A stretch of 36,828 nt of DNA, from assembly GCA_009693505.1 (NCBI GenBank), contig SHXD01000028.1:1-36828 (forward strand), written 5' to 3'. This DNA is from Limnohabitans sp. Its GTDB lineage: Bacteria > Pseudomonadota > Gammaproteobacteria > Burkholderiales > Burkholderiaceae_C. Shown in pieces: positions 15,461 through 25,298 of this stretch (the stretch's first letter is position 1; each line of letters begins with the position of its first letter). The notes under the pieces were generated by a model that worked only from the letters and a program-made list of their open reading frames with translations, was not told where the DNA came from and did no database searches. A program made the translations under genes and the position numbers.

Positions 15461-15476
15461 ATATTTACTTCAACTG
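15461..15476 (+). repeat. 16-bp motif shared with the mipA upstream region (copy 2)
   Basis: Second exact occurrence of ATATTTACTTCAACTG, 8 bp before the preferred PhoX start. Its position would fit a translation-proximal control site, or it marks a small dispersed repeat. See 11014-11029. Confidence 0.35.
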
Positions 15477-15484
15477 GATGCATC

Positions 15485-17398
15485 ATGGCCAAAGACTTTA
15501 GTGAGATGGAAGACAGTAACCGCTCTTCAAATCGCAGTATTCATGAGGTGATTGAAACTTCCAGAAGGGCTTTTCTAAAAGGCGGCGCTGTTGTTTCATT
15601 GGCATCGGTCATGGCACCCTTGGCTGGGTGCGCAGTTCTTTCAGGACCTCAAAAGAAACTTGGATTCAAACCCATTTCAGTCGGTATGGGCGATAAGTTG
15701 GTTGTACCAGAAGGCTACACAGCGATGCCATTGGCCCCTTGGGGTGAGCCAGTTGGCATAGCAGGTCGTATGCCTGCATTCAAAATGGATGCGAGCAACA
15801 CGGCTGACGATCAGGCTGTGCAATTGGGCATGCACCACGATGGTTTAGAATTTTTTCCTTTGCAAAGTTCGAGCCGCGGGTTGCTAGCTATCAATCACGA
15901 GTACACCGACGACGGCTTGTTGCATGTCGGCGGTTTCAAGCAGATGAATCCAGAGAAAGTTCGCAAAGCCCAAAACGCGCACGGTTTATCGGTCATTGAA
16001 ATTGAAATGAAAAATGGTCGATGGGACATGGTTCGCCCATCGCCCTATGCGCGTCGAGTGACTTTGAGCACACCATTTAGAGTGGCCGGACCAGCGGCAG
16101 GACATGCCTTGATGCGCACATCGGCTGATCCACAAGGACTCTCGGTTTTGGGGACCTTGAACAATTGCGCTAGCAGTAAAACGCCATGGGGCACGTATTT
16201 ATCGGGTGAAGAGAACTTTGCGTTTTATTTTGGAGCAGGTGACAAGCCGACCCAAGATCAACAAAGATGGGGTGCACGCAAGTCTAGTTTTTACGCTTGG
16301 GACAAGCATGACCCGAGATTCGATTTGCAAAAAAATCCAAATGAATTACACCGATTTGGATGGGTGGTTGAATTGGACCCCATGGATCCCACCAGCACAC
16401 CTGTTAAACGAACTGCCTTGGGGCGCGCTGCTCACGAGGGCGCTTGGGTGGGTGTCACAAAAGATGGCAGAGCTGTGGTTTATTCTGGTGAAGATGCCCG
16501 CTTTGAATACATTTACAAATTTGTCAGCCGCGACAAAATCAAACAAGCAGGCAATGGCCTGACACAGGCGCAGGCGAACAAAGATTTGCTAGACAATGGG
16601 GTGCTGCATGCTGCAAGATTTGATGCCAATGGCAAAGGCCAATGGATTCCAATGGTGCATGGCGAAGGCCCTCTTACTGTTGCCAATGGATTTGCCGATC
16701 AAGGAGAGGTGCTTATTAAATCAAGGCAGGCCAGTGACTTGTTAGGCGCCACCAAAATGGACCGTCCTGAGTGGCTCTCCATTGACTCACAATCTGGCTG
16801 GGTCTATTGCACCCTGACAAACAACAGCCAACGCGGTACGGCTGGCAAACCTGGTGTCGACGCCGCAAATTCTAGAGCTAACAATGCCATGGGGCAGATC
16901 ATTCGCTGGAAGGATGCGAATGATTTTGATGGCATCTCATTTGAATGGAACCTCTTGGTGATGGCAGGCGATCCTGCCAATCAGCGCCCAGAGGCCAAAG
17001 GCAACATCAAGGGCGACATTTATGCGTGTCCAGATGGCATCACGTTTGACAAGCAAGGTGTGCTGTGGATTCAAACCGATGCCCATGCAACGCAAATGTA
17101 CAAAGGCGAGTTGGCTCGGATTGGCAACAATCAAATGTTGGCTTGTGACACCGCCACAGGCGAAACCCGTCGTTTTTTAACAGGGCCCACCAACTGCGAG
17201 GTGACGGGGGTTGCTTTTACTCCCGACAGCACCACTATGTTTGTCAGCATTCAACACCCCGGTGAGTCGCCATCGGATCGAAGTGATCCAGCTAACCCGA
17301 CTCAATACTCCAATTGGCCTGACTATGCACCCAATGGACGCCCAAGATCCTCTTTGGTGGCCATTCGCAAAATGGATGGCGGTATCATTGGATCTTAA
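15485..17398 (+). CDS. phoX: PhoX-type (DUF839) alkaline phosphatase
   Basis: A 637-residue exported phosphatase of the PhoX/DUF839 family, a beta-propeller that uses calcium and iron instead of zinc. From ATG 15485 the N-terminus carries a Tat signal (TSRRAFLKGG, Arg27-Arg28) followed by a lipobox-like LAGC ending at Cys49, so it may be a Tat-exported lipoprotein. Family segments include LAINHEYTDDG, GTYLSGEENFAFYFG, GRAAHEGAWVG, RPEWLSIDSQSGWVYCTLTN and CPDGITFDKQGVLWIQTD. An ATG at 15446 gives a longer start. Role: release of phosphate from organic esters outside the cytoplasm. It sits just right of the long direct repeat and upstream of a PhnD-type transporter, suggesting phosphorus scavenging. 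No clear Pho box was found. Confidence 0.85.
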   Translation: MAKDFSEMEDSNRSSNRSIHEVIETSRRAFLKGGAVVSLASVMAPLAGCAVLSGPQKKLGFKPISVGMGDKLVVPEGYTAMPLAPWGEPVGIAGRMPAFKMDASNTADDQAVQLGMHHDGLEFFPLQSSSRGLLAINHEYTDDGLLHVGGFKQMNPEKVRKAQNAHGLSVIEIEMKNGRWDMVRPSPYARRVTLSTPFRVAGPAAGHALMRTSADPQGLSVLGTLNNCASSKTPWGTYLSGEENFAFYFGAGDKPTQDQQRWGARKSSFYAWDKHDPRFDLQKNPNELHRFGWVVELDPMDPTSTPVKRTALGRAAHEGAWVGVTKDGRAVVYSGEDARFEYIYKFVSRDKIKQAGNGLTQAQANKDLLDNGVLHAARFDANGKGQWIPMVHGEGPLTVANGFADQGEVLIKSRQASDLLGATKMDRPEWLSIDSQSGWVYCTLTNNSQRGTAGKPGVDAANSRANNAMGQIIRWKDANDFDGISFEWNLLVMAGDPANQRPEAKGNIKGDIYACPDGITFDKQGVLWIQTDAHATQMYKGELARIGNNQMLACDTATGETRRFLTGPTNCEVTGVAFTPDSTTMFVSIQHPGESPSDRSDPANPTQYSNWPDYAPNGRPRSSLVAIRKMDGGIIGS

Positions 17399-17415
17399 AA
17401 ATTTAGGTAGAAAAA

Positions 17416-18423
17416 ATGCAAAATTTGAAGTTGCTTAGTCATACATTTTTGTTTAAGCGCAAATTAACGCCCATATTTTTATTGATTGCCTTTTTGAGTT
17501 TTGCAAATTACTCATTTGCTCAGGCTTCCCCTGAATATCCAAACAAGCCAATTAAGTTGATTATTCCATTTCCAGCAGGTGGTAGTTCCGATGGCATTGG
17601 CAGGCAAGTGGCAGATAAGTTATCTGGTGTTTTAAAGCAAACAGTCGTGGTTGAAAACAAGGGTGGTGCAGGCGGCATCATCGGTGCCGATGCTGTGGCC
17701 AAGTCTGCGCCCGATGGCTACACCTTGGTTTTGGTAGACGTATTTCACACAAGTACGCCAATCTACACTCGTAAAATGCCCTATAACGCTGTGAAAGATT
17801 TCACACCCGTTTCCCTGATTGGACGTTCACCTGCATTTTTAGTGGCCAGTGCAACTTTTGAGCAGAAGACCGCCAAAGATACCTTGGCTTTTGCAAAAGC
17901 AAATCCTCAGAAATTGACAATGGCAATTGCTGGAACTGGTAGCGTTGTTGTTGACTTGTTCAAAGCGCGATCGGGTTTGGACTTCATGAGCGTGCCCTAC
18001 AAAGGATCATCCCCCGCCATGATTGACTTAATCAGCGGACAGGTGAATGTCATGATTACCACCATGGCCAGTGCTGGTACACACGTTAAATCCGGCAAAT
18101 TGAGGGTCCTGGCTGTAACGGGTGGCAAGCGAAATGCTGATTTTGCAGATATACCAACTTTTACAGAGCTAGGTATTCAGGGCATGGATTACGAGCAATG
18201 GTTTGGCATCATGGGCCCTGCCAACTTGCCCAAATCAATTGTTGATAAACTTGCAAATGCAATGGAACAAGTATTGCGCATGCCAGATGTCCGTGAGCGA
18301 TTGGCTGGCATGGCTTTGGAGGTGGCTTCACCAACTCCGGATGAAATGCGTCGGAAAGTGGAGGGTGATGCTGCACGTTGGTTCAAGTTAGCACAAGAAT
18401 TGGACATCAAACCGATAGATTAG
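17416..18423 (+). CDS. Bug/TctC-family solute-binding protein
   Basis: A 335-residue periplasmic binding protein of the Bug (TctC) family, abundant in Burkholderiales. The signal peptide ends near YSFAQASPEYP. Family segments YPNKPIKLIIPFPAGG, GRQVADKLS, VVENKGGAGGIIGADAVAKS, PDGYTLVL and the late AGMALEVASPTPDEM are all clear. These proteins bind small carboxylates and feed tripartite TctAB transporters or act as sensors. No tctA or tctB lies nearby, which is usual for orphan Bug genes. It starts 17 bp after phoX, so the two may be co-transcribed. The ligand cannot be read from the sequence. Confidence 0.87.
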   Translation: MQNLKLLSHTFLFKRKLTPIFLLIAFLSFANYSFAQASPEYPNKPIKLIIPFPAGGSSDGIGRQVADKLSGVLKQTVVVENKGGAGGIIGADAVAKSAPDGYTLVLVDVFHTSTPIYTRKMPYNAVKDFTPVSLIGRSPAFLVASATFEQKTAKDTLAFAKANPQKLTMAIAGTGSVVVDLFKARSGLDFMSVPYKGSSPAMIDLISGQVNVMITTMASAGTHVKSGKLRVLAVTGGKRNADFADIPTFTELGIQGMDYEQWFGIMGPANLPKSIVDKLANAMEQVLRMPDVRERLAGMALEVASPTPDEMRRKVEGDAARWFKLAQELDIKPID

Positions 18424-18534
18424 TGATGCTAATTTTGAGCAGGCTTCGGGCTAACCATAGTTAATGGGACGCTTTTGTAATGCTAGGATGTACGTTTGGC
18501 CTACTAACATCACTTCACAATCGGAGACATTCCA

Positions 18535-19596
18535 ATGAGTCCTAAGGCACTTTTTTCTAGCGCCCGTAATGTTCTTCTGCCCGCTGTCTTGCTTACACTC
18601 AGCGGTTTTTCCTTGGCGCAAGATGATTGTCCAAATCGTGGTCAGTTGGACACTGCTTATTGCGACGCTAACAACGATCTGGTAGCAGACCTGCCTACGA
18701 ATAAAAGCAGGCACCGTGATCCGTCCACATTGGTTTGGGCTTACACACCAGTTGAAGACCCAGCGGTTTATGCCAATATTTTTAAACCATTTACAGACCA
18801 CCTAGAAAAGTGTGTTGGAAAAAAGACTGTTTACTATCCTGTGCAGTCGAATGCTGCTGAAATTGAAGCTATGCGCTCTGGCAGATTGCACTTTGCCGGT
18901 TTTTCAACTGGCCCAACAGGCTTTGCTGTCAATATGGCCGGAGCAGTTCCATTTGCCGCAAAGGGTGTAGGCACTGAAGTGCGTGGTTACAACCTGCTGG
19001 CCATCGTAAAGTCAGGCAGTGCGTTTCAAAAGCTTAGCGACCTCAAGGGCAAAAAAGTTGCTCATACCTCACCGTCATCAAACTCCGGCAATTTGGCACC
19101 ACGGGTGCTGTTTCCTAGCCTTGGCCTGACACCAGACAACGACTATAAGCCCATGATGTCGGGCGGCCACGACAAGTCTATTTTGGGTGTCGCATCTGGC
19201 GACTATGAAATGGCCGCTGTTGCTTCAGACGTTTTTGAACGCATGATTACTCGCGGTACAGTCAAAAAAGACGACTTCCGAGTCATCTACCGAAGCGCGA
19301 CTTTCCCAACTTCGTCTTTTGCCTACGCGCATGACCTCAAACCCGAATTAGCAACTAAGTTGCAACAATGCTTCTACAGTTTTCGGTTTACTGAGCCCAT
19401 GCAAAAAGAATTTAATGGTGATGACCGTTTTCTGCCTATTTCCTACGCTAAAGATTGGGCTGTGGTGCGGGATGTCGCCGAAAAATCTGGAACGCCTTAC
19501 AACAAAGCTGCGTATGAAGCAGAATCTAAACGCGAAGCCGAAGCCGCCGCCAAGCGTGCTGCAGCTGCAGCTGCCGTACCCGATAAAAAGCCTTGA
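18535..19596 (+). CDS. phnD: PhnD-type phosphonate/phosphite/phosphate binding protein
   Basis: A 353-residue periplasmic binding protein. The signal peptide ends near [11 protein letters not shown]. Mature features typical of the PhnD group are [54 protein letters not shown] and the SYEMAAV-like [17 protein letters not shown]. An Ala/Glu/Lys-rich tail ([15 protein letters not shown]) extends the C-terminus. CGGAGA precedes the start. It heads an operon with one ATPase and two permeases. Without C-P lyase, phosphonatase or phosphite dehydrogenase genes alongside, phosphonate, phosphite and phosphate are all possible ligands. Confidence 0.87.
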   Translation: MSPKALFSSARNVLLPAVLLTLSGFSLAQDDCPNRGQLDTAYCDANNDLVADLPTNKSRHRDPSTLVWAYTPVEDPAVYANIFKPFTDHLEKCVGKKTVYYPVQSNAAEIEAMRSGRLHFAGFSTGPTGFAVNMAGAVPFAAKGVGTEVRGYNLLAIVKSGSAFQKLSDLKGKKVAHTSPSSNSGNLAPRVLFPSLGLTPDNDYKPMMSGGHDKSILGVASGDYEMAAVASDVFERMITRGTVKKDDFRVIYRSATFPTSSFAYAHDLKPELATKLQQCFYSFRFTEPMQKEFNGDDRFLPISYAKDWAVVRDVAEKSGTPYNKAAYEAESKREAEAAAKRAAAAAAVPDKKP

Positions 19597-19598
19597 AT

Positions 19599-20372
19599 AT
19601 GACCGCAGTAGGGCCCGGGCTGTTATCGATTACCGGCCTGTACAAGGAGTACCGTCCGGGCGAACCAGTTCTTAAGAATATCAACCTTAGTATTGATGCC
19701 TCCGGTGTCACGGCCATCATCGGCCCATCTGGCACTGGCAAATCTACGTTGATCCGTTGCATTAACAGACTGATTGATCCCACCGACGGACAGATCATCT
19801 TTATGGGCCTAAACCTTGCACAGCTTAAGGGGAAGGCCTTGCGCGAGGCGCGTTGCCACATTGGCATGGTGTTTCAAGAATACAACTTGGTTGAGAGACT
19901 GACCGTGATTGAAAACGTGCTTTGCGGAAAACTAGGTAGGCTACCGATCTGGCGTCCATTGCTACGCAAGTTTTCGGACCAAGACATTACTCGGGCTTTT
20001 GACCTTATTGATTCTGTTGGTTTGTCGCAAGAGTTTGCTTCGCGCCGAGCGGATGCTTTGTCGGGTGGGCAACGCCAGCGGGTCGGTATTGCGCGAGCTC
20101 TGATGCAAGAGCCCAGCCTTATCCTGGCAGACGAGCCGACCTCTTCGCTGGATCCTAAAACCTCTGTCGAGATCATGGAATTGCTGGGTCAAGTTTCTAG
20201 GGAGCGCGAAGTTCCCGTCATCGTCAATATTCACAACGTGGACTTGGCCCGTCGCTTTGCTTCTCGCATCATAGGTATGTCGGCTGGCCAAGTAGTTTTT
20301 GACGGGCCACCAGACGCATTGCAAGACACACACCTGAATGAAATTTACGGTGGTGAGGACTGGCAAGCGTGA
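19599..20372 (+). CDS. phnC: PhnC-type ABC transporter ATPase
   Basis: Cytoplasmic ATPase of the phosphonate-type importer, 257 residues from ATG 19599. A TTG at 19593 is also in frame and overlaps the phnD stop. Walker [10 protein letters not shown], the Q-loop [15 protein letters not shown], signature [10 protein letters not shown] and Walker [13 protein letters not shown] are intact. The stretch [16 protein letters not shown] is characteristic of PhnC. It lies directly between the binding protein and two permeases, with GTGA overlap to the first permease, so all four are co-translated. Family assignment is firm; the exact phosphorus compound is not. Confidence 0.9.
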   Translation: MTAVGPGLLSITGLYKEYRPGEPVLKNINLSIDASGVTAIIGPSGTGKSTLIRCINRLIDPTDGQIIFMGLNLAQLKGKALREARCHIGMVFQEYNLVERLTVIENVLCGKLGRLPIWRPLLRKFSDQDITRAFDLIDSVGLSQEFASRRADALSGGQRQRVGIARALMQEPSLILADEPTSSLDPKTSVEIMELLGQVSREREVPVIVNIHNVDLARRFASRIIGMSAGQVVFDGPPDALQDTHLNEIYGGEDWQA

Positions 20373-21172
20373 GTCATACGGCTGTTGGCTCAAGGGCACG
20401 TCCTATGGCATTTTTAGTGCATTGGCCCAGCCGATTGGCTTGGATTGGTTTGGGGCTGTATGTGCTTTACGCCGCTGGTCAAGTCAATGTCTCTTGGGAT
20501 CGCGTCGTTAGCGGCATGCCACAAGCTGCCAAGCTGTTTGGCCGAATGTTTCCGCCTAACATGGCTGCCGACAAGCTCGATTTGATCACTACTGGCATGC
20601 TCGAGACGATACAAATTGCGGTCATCGCAACGGTCGTTGGTGTGCTTTTGTCGCTTCCACTGTCAGTCATGGCTGCGCGTAATTTGTCCCCTGGTTGGCT
20701 TGCAGCAGGTGCACGCGTTTTTATCGCTGTTTGCCGTTCATTTCACCCTGTGATCGTCTCCATTTTGTTTGTCAAAGCAGTTGGTTTTGGTGCACTGGCC
20801 GGGGTCCTGGCCTTGATCGTTTCTAGCTTGGGCTTCATCGGCAAGCTGTTTGCTGAAGTGTTAGAGGAACTTAATGAAAAGCAGGTTGAAGCAATACGCT
20901 CAACTGGCGCTGGTTTTTTTAGTGTTTTGATCATGGCTGTGTTGCCACAAGTTTTTGCCCGTTTCATTGGTTTGAGTGCTTACCAGTTTGACTCTAATCT
21001 GCGCAACTCCACCATGGTTGGCATTGTGGGTGGGGGCGGTATTGGCGCAGCGCTCTTTACCGCTTATCAGCGCTTTGATTACGACGTTGTGTTGACGATT
21101 CTTATTGTCATCATTGTGCTGATCATGCTGGCGGAGTTGCTGGCAAATAATTTAAAGAAGATATTTCGGTGA
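20369..21172 (+). CDS. phnE: PhnE-type permease 1
   Basis: Inner-membrane permease of the phosphonate-type ABC importer, 267 residues from GTG 20369, which overlaps the phnC stop (GTGA). An ATG at 20405 would remove 12 residues. About six membrane segments are visible, and the ATPase-contact loop reads [38 protein letters not shown] and FRSFHPV-like [20 protein letters not shown] are typical PhnE. The next gene is a second, diverged permease, so the membrane channel is probably a heterodimer. Confidence 0.88.
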   Translation: MSHTAVGSRARPMAFLVHWPSRLAWIGLGLYVLYAAGQVNVSWDRVVSGMPQAAKLFGRMFPPNMAADKLDLITTGMLETIQIAVIATVVGVLLSLPLSVMAARNLSPGWLAAGARVFIAVCRSFHPVIVSILFVKAVGFGALAGVLALIVSSLGFIGKLFAEVLEELNEKQVEAIRSTGAGFFSVLIMAVLPQVFARFIGLSAYQFDSNLRNSTMVGIVGGGGIGAALFTAYQRFDYDVVLTILIVIIVLIMLAELLANNLKKIFR

Positions 21173-21981
21173 ATCGCCCGCTTCAAATAATCAATGAGCG
21201 ACATTGGGAACGCTTTAGTTCGACCGAGCGCATAGGCCGCTCGACCTTCTACATCGTCACTGTGGTGGCTTTTATCTGGGCTCTTAAGAAAATTGAAGTC
21301 ATTCCAGAGTTTTTGTACGACGCGCCTGAGCAGACAGCTGACCTGTTTAAGCGCATGTGGCCTTTTGACTGGAAGTTTTACCCAGACAATATTCACCCCG
21401 CCTTGATAGAAACTTTTCACATCGCCACGCTTGGTACCTTGATTTCACTGCTCATTGCTGTGCCATTGGCTTTTTTGGCAGCTCGCAATTTCACTCCGAA
21501 CAAAACACTTAACTGGATTGCCCAGTTCATTTTTGTTTCCACTCGCTCGGTTAATTCTTTGATTTGGGCTTTGCTGTTTGTTGCCATATTTGGGCCGGGG
21601 GCTTTGGCTGGGGTTCTCTCCATTGCATTTCGATCCATTGGTTTTGTGGGTAAGTTGTTTGGCGAGGCCATTGAAGAAGCAAATCGAGGACCGATCGAGG
21701 CGTTGACGGCCAGTGGTGCCCCGCGCAGCATGCTGCTGGTCAAAGGGTATTGGCCGCAGGTGAGCCCAGCCTTTTGGTCGGTAGCCTTACTTCGATGGGA
21801 CATCAACATTCGCGAATCTGCAGTGCTGGGTCTAGTGGGCGCCGGCGGGATCGGTGTGGCGCTGGACAGTGCCATGAACAACCTTTACTGGGACCAGGTG
21901 GGTTTGATTTTGGCAATCATTTTCACAGTTGTCATCATTACCGAAATTGTGACCTCGGCCATTCGCTCACGCATTCTTTAG
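21169..21981 (+). CDS. phnE: PhnE-type permease 2
   Basis: Second permease, 270 residues from GTG 21169, overlapping the stop of the first (GTGA). It has the same fold order as permease 1: an N-terminal segment, then AVPLAFLAARNFTPN, SVNSLIWALLFVAIFGPGALAG and the contact loop EALTASGAPRSMLLVKGYWP. The two permeases share family motifs but differ through most of their length, so this is an old duplication, as seen in other phnCDEE operons. It is the last gene of the transporter operon. The following Lrp gene points the other way and ends about 105 bp away. Confidence 0.88.
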   Translation: MNRPLQIINERHWERFSSTERIGRSTFYIVTVVAFIWALKKIEVIPEFLYDAPEQTADLFKRMWPFDWKFYPDNIHPALIETFHIATLGTLISLLIAVPLAFLAARNFTPNKTLNWIAQFIFVSTRSVNSLIWALLFVAIFGPGALAGVLSIAFRSIGFVGKLFGEAIEEANRGPIEALTASGAPRSMLLVKGYWPQVSPAFWSVALLRWDINIRESAVLGLVGAGGIGVALDSAMNNLYWDQVGLILAIIFTVVIITEIVTSAIRSRIL

Positions 21982-22085
21982 CGAGTTGGCATTCCCCCAT
22001 ATCGGTAGACAACTATTGAAGTCTGGTGGGTGGAGAGCGAGGTGCTGATTGATTTTTGTCGGCGTGGACTATTTTTCCAAACGCA

Positions 22086-22547
22086 TTAAGGCATAGGCAA
22101 AGCAGTTTTGTAGCGGACTTGTTTCAGCGCAAAGCTAGAGCGAATTTTTTCAATTCCTGAAATTGGAGAGAGTTGATCCAAGATGAATTTTTCTAAAGCT
22201 GAGATGTCAGTCACAGCCACGCGGATCAAGTAGTCACTATCGCCAGTCATGAGATAGCACTCCATCACCTCGTCGTGTTCTGCGATGCGCTGCTCAAATT
22301 CTGCAAGTGCTGACTTTGACTGCTCTTTCAAGCTGATCGAGATGAACACAGACAAAGTTAACCCCAATTGCTTCGGATTGACCAAGGCCACGTAGCGGGT
22401 AATGACGCCAGCAGCTTCAAGTGATTTGACGCGCGTCAGGCAGGGGGAGGGCGATAAATGTACCCGCCGTGCCAGTTCAATGTTTGTCAGCGAGCTGTCG
22501 TTTTGCAGCTCTGTCAAAATTCTCAGATCTGTGCTGTCTATATTCAT
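22086..22547 (-). CDS. Lrp/AsnC-family transcriptional regulator
   Basis: A 153-residue regulator with an N-terminal helix-turn-helix (NIELARRVHLSPSPCLTRVK, about residues 22-41) and a C-terminal RAM ligand-binding domain (YLMTGDSDYLIRVAVTDI). Such proteins form octamers and respond to amino acids. It is divergent from the AceE-type gene with 105 bp between the starts and a perfect inverted repeat in the gap, so it most likely controls that gene and itself. In Pseudomonas putida an Lrp-type MdeR is divergent from mdeAB, where MdeB is an AceE-like 2-oxobutyrate dehydrogenase. The arrangement here recalls that pair without methionine gamma-lyase. Confidence 0.9.
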   Translation of the reverse strand: MNIDSTDLRILTELQNDSSLTNIELARRVHLSPSPCLTRVKSLEAAGVITRYVALVNPKQLGLTLSVFISISLKEQSKSALAEFEQRIAEHDEVMECYLMTGDSDYLIRVAVTDISALEKFILDQLSPISGIEKIRSSFALKQVRYKTALPMP

Positions 22548-22554
22548 TTAATGC

Positions 22555-22574
22555 TTCAAATGGTTCTATTTGAA
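22555..22574. promoter_or_regulatory. Perfect inverted repeat, likely Lrp-type operator
   Basis: TTCAAAT and ATTTGAA flank a 6-bp spacer (GGTTCT), a perfect 7-bp-arm palindrome 8 bp upstream of the Lrp gene start, in the AT-rich gap shared with the aceE-like gene. Lrp/AsnC regulators bind short AT-rich palindromes of this kind. Autoregulation and control of the divergent gene are inferred. Confidence 0.5.
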
Positions 22575-22652
22575 ATATTTTATGCTTATATTTAAGGAAT
22601 TTATGAGGTAAACGATAGTTAATTCGGAAGGATATTTTTTATATTTGAGCTC

Positions 22653-25298
22653 ATGAAAGATATAAATTCACCCAGCATGGATGCCGCCGCCACACCCAGC
22701 GACAGCGACCCTCTTGAAACAGCAGAATGGCGCGATGCGTTTTTGTCCTTGGTCGCTGCGAATGGCCCTGAACGTGCCCGATTCATTTTGGATAAGTTGA
22801 TGCAATTGGCCAATACAAGTCAATTGCACTGGCAACCTGAGTTGGCGACGCCCTATGTCAACAGCGTTGCTGTTGAACGTGAACTTGCATACCCCGGTGA
22901 CCTTGCGATGGAAGAGCGGTTGGGCTCTTTGATTCGTTGGAACGCATTGGCCATGGTGGCACGTGCCAATGCGGCTTATGGCGAGTTAGGAGGCCACATT
23001 GCAAGTTACGCCAGCGCAGCAGATTTGTTTGAAGTTGGGTTCAACCATTTTTTCCATGCGCGCTGTCAATCCCATGGCGGTGACTTGGTTTTCTTTCAAC
23101 CACACAGTGCCCCTGGTGTGTATGCACGTGCCTTTTTGGAGGGACGCTTGAGCCAAGCAGACTTGTTGCAATACCGGCAAGAGCTTACCGCGCCAAAAGG
23201 CGTGCGAGGATTGAGCAGTTACCCGCACCCATGGTTGATGCCTGATTTTTGGCAATTTCCTACGGGATCGATGGGCATCGGGCCCATCAGCTCGATTTAC
23301 CATGCGCGATTCATGCGCTACCTCACGCATCGTCAATTGAAAGACTGCAGTGCCATCAAAGTCTGGGGTGTGTTTGGTGATGGAGAGATGGATGAGCCCG
23401 AAAGCATGAGCGCTCTAACACTTGCTTCACGTGAAAAACTAGACAACTTGGTTTGGGTTGTCAACTGCAACTTGCAACGCTTGGATGGTCCTGTGCGAGG
23501 AAATGGGCGAATCATTGATGAGTTAGAAAGCTTGTTTAGAGGTGCTGGTTGGAACGTAATCAAGTTGATTTGGGGTAGTGACTGGGATGGGTTGTTTGCG
23601 CAAGATCTAACAGGCGCTTTGGTGAGCGCTTTTGCCAATACAGTTGATGGTCAGATGCAAACTTTCGCAGCTAAAGATGGAAGATTCAATCGCGACAATT
23701 TCTTTGGACAAAATGAAGAATTAACCCGATTGGTTCAAGGCATGACAGATGAGCAAATTCATGGCCTAAAGCGTGGTGGCCATGATTTGGTGAAGATTCA
23801 TGCCGCTTATGCGTCCGCCGCCAACCATCGTGGTCAACCCTGCGTGGTGTTGGCACACACCAAAAAAGGTTTTGGAATGGGTGACGCAGGTCAGGGCAAG
23901 ATGACCACGCACAGTCAAAAGAAGTTAGATGAAGCTGCCTTGATTGCTTTTAAAAATCGCTTTAACTTGCCCCTGACAGATGAGCAGGCAATCCAGTTGC
24001 AGTTTTTTAAGCCGGCTGATGACAGCGCTGAGAGCATTTATCTGCATGCCCAGCGCAAACGCCTTGGAGGTTATTTGCCCAAGCGGGAAACGAATGCTGA
24101 TGTGGTCCCTGTGCCTTCATTGACTCAGTATGGGAACTTTGCAGTCCATCCCAATGGCAAAGAAATGTCCACAACCATGGCCTTTGTGCGCTTGCTTGGT
24201 AACTTACTCAAGGACACGCAACTGGGGCCACGCATTGTTCCAATCGTGGCAGATGAGGCGCGTACCTTTGGCATGGCTAATTTATTTAAGCAAGTCGGTA
24301 TTTATTCCAGTGTTGGGCAAAGATACGAGCCTGAAGACATTGGGTCGGTGCTGAGTTACCGAGAGGCCATTGATGGTCAGATTTTGGAGGAAGGGATCAG
24401 CGAAGCTGGTGCAATTGCAAGTTGGACGGCCGCCGCCACCAGCTACAGCGTCCATGGCTTGGCCATGCTACCTTTCTATATTTATTACTCGATGTTTGGA
24501 TTTCAGCGTGTAGGTGACGCAATTTGGGCTGCTGCCGATCAACGGGCTCGTGGGTTTTTATTGGGAGCTACTGCTGGGCGTACAACCTTAGGAGGCGAGG
24601 GTTTGCAACACCAAGACGGAAGCAGTCACTTAGTGGCGGCCACGATAGAAAACTGTCGAGCCTATGACCCTGCATATGCATGCGAAATGGCGGTGATCGT
24701 GAACCATGGAATGCGAGAAATGTTGGTTGAGCAAAAAGATGTTTTTTACTACATCACCTTGATGAATGAGAATTATGCCCAGCCTGATCTATTGGCTGGG
24801 GTTGAGCAAGATGTGATTCGAGGCTGCTACAAGATAAAAGTTGCTGCAGCCCATCGAAAGCAGAAACAACGGGTAACGCTGATGGGGTCAGGCGCCATTT
24901 TGACGGAGGTGATGAAGGCTGCAGAACAACTTGCTACACAAGGCATCGACAGCGATGTCTACAGTGTTACCAGTTGGAGCGAGTTGGCGCGTGAAGGTGT
25001 TGCTTGCGAAAAGCGCCAATTGTCTGGTGATATAAAAAGTGATATTCCATTTGTTACGCAGCAGTTAACAACGAGTCAAGGCCCCATCATTGCTGCGACG
25101 GATTACGTGCGAGGTGTGCCTGAAAGCATTCGCGCTTTTGTCCCTACTGGCCGCCGTTATGTCACATTGGGAACGGATGGCTTTGGGCGCAGTGATACGC
25201 GTGCCGCTTTACGCGCATATTTCAATGTGGATGCTGCTAGCATTGTAAAAACTGCGCTGAGCACACTGCACTCGGCATTCCTCCATATCGATAGATAA
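22653..25298 (+). CDS. AceE-type 2-oxoacid dehydrogenase E1 (pyruvate or 2-oxobutyrate)
   Basis: An 881-residue homodimeric E1 of the AceE family, which decarboxylates a 2-oxoacid with thiamine diphosphate and passes the acyl group to a lipoyl E2. Landmarks run in order: RWNALAMVARAN, GGDLVFFQPHSAPGVYARAF, SSYPHPWLMPDFWQFPTGSM, the ThDP motif starting GDGEMDEPES, NCNLQRLDGPV, AHTKKGFGMGD and GLQHQDGSSHL. ATG 22677 is an alternative start. No E2 or E3 gene follows and an Lrp-type gene is divergent, unlike the housekeeping aceEF-lpd locus. I therefore suspect an MdeB-like 2-oxobutyrate dehydrogenase or a conditionally expressed pyruvate dehydrogenase E1 borrowing the resident E2. Substrate cannot be told by eye. 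Confidence 0.88.
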   Translation: MKDINSPSMDAAATPSDSDPLETAEWRDAFLSLVAANGPERARFILDKLMQLANTSQLHWQPELATPYVNSVAVERELAYPGDLAMEERLGSLIRWNALAMVARANAAYGELGGHIASYASAADLFEVGFNHFFHARCQSHGGDLVFFQPHSAPGVYARAFLEGRLSQADLLQYRQELTAPKGVRGLSSYPHPWLMPDFWQFPTGSMGIGPISSIYHARFMRYLTHRQLKDCSAIKVWGVFGDGEMDEPESMSALTLASREKLDNLVWVVNCNLQRLDGPVRGNGRIIDELESLFRGAGWNVIKLIWGSDWDGLFAQDLTGALVSAFANTVDGQMQTFAAKDGRFNRDNFFGQNEELTRLVQGMTDEQIHGLKRGGHDLVKIHAAYASAANHRGQPCVVLAHTKKGFGMGDAGQGKMTTHSQKKLDEAALIAFKNRFNLPLTDEQAIQLQFFKPADDSAESIYLHAQRKRLGGYLPKRETNADVVPVPSLTQYGNFAVHPNGKEMSTTMAFVRLLGNLLKDTQLGPRIVPIVADEARTFGMANLFKQVGIYSSVGQRYEPEDIGSVLSYREAIDGQILEEGISEAGAIASWTAAATSYSVHGLAMLPFYIYYSMFGFQRVGDAIWAAADQRARGFLLGATAGRTTLGGEGLQHQDGSSHLVAATIENCRAYDPAYACEMAVIVNHGMREMLVEQKDVFYYITLMNENYAQPDLLAGVEQDVIRGCYKIKVAAAHRKQKQRVTLMGSGAILTEVMKAAEQLATQGIDSDVYSVTSWSELAREGVACEKRQLSGDIKSDIPFVTQQLTTSQGPIIAATDYVRGVPESIRAFVPTGRRYVTLGTDGFGRSDTRAALRAYFNVDAASIVKTALSTLHSAFLHIDR

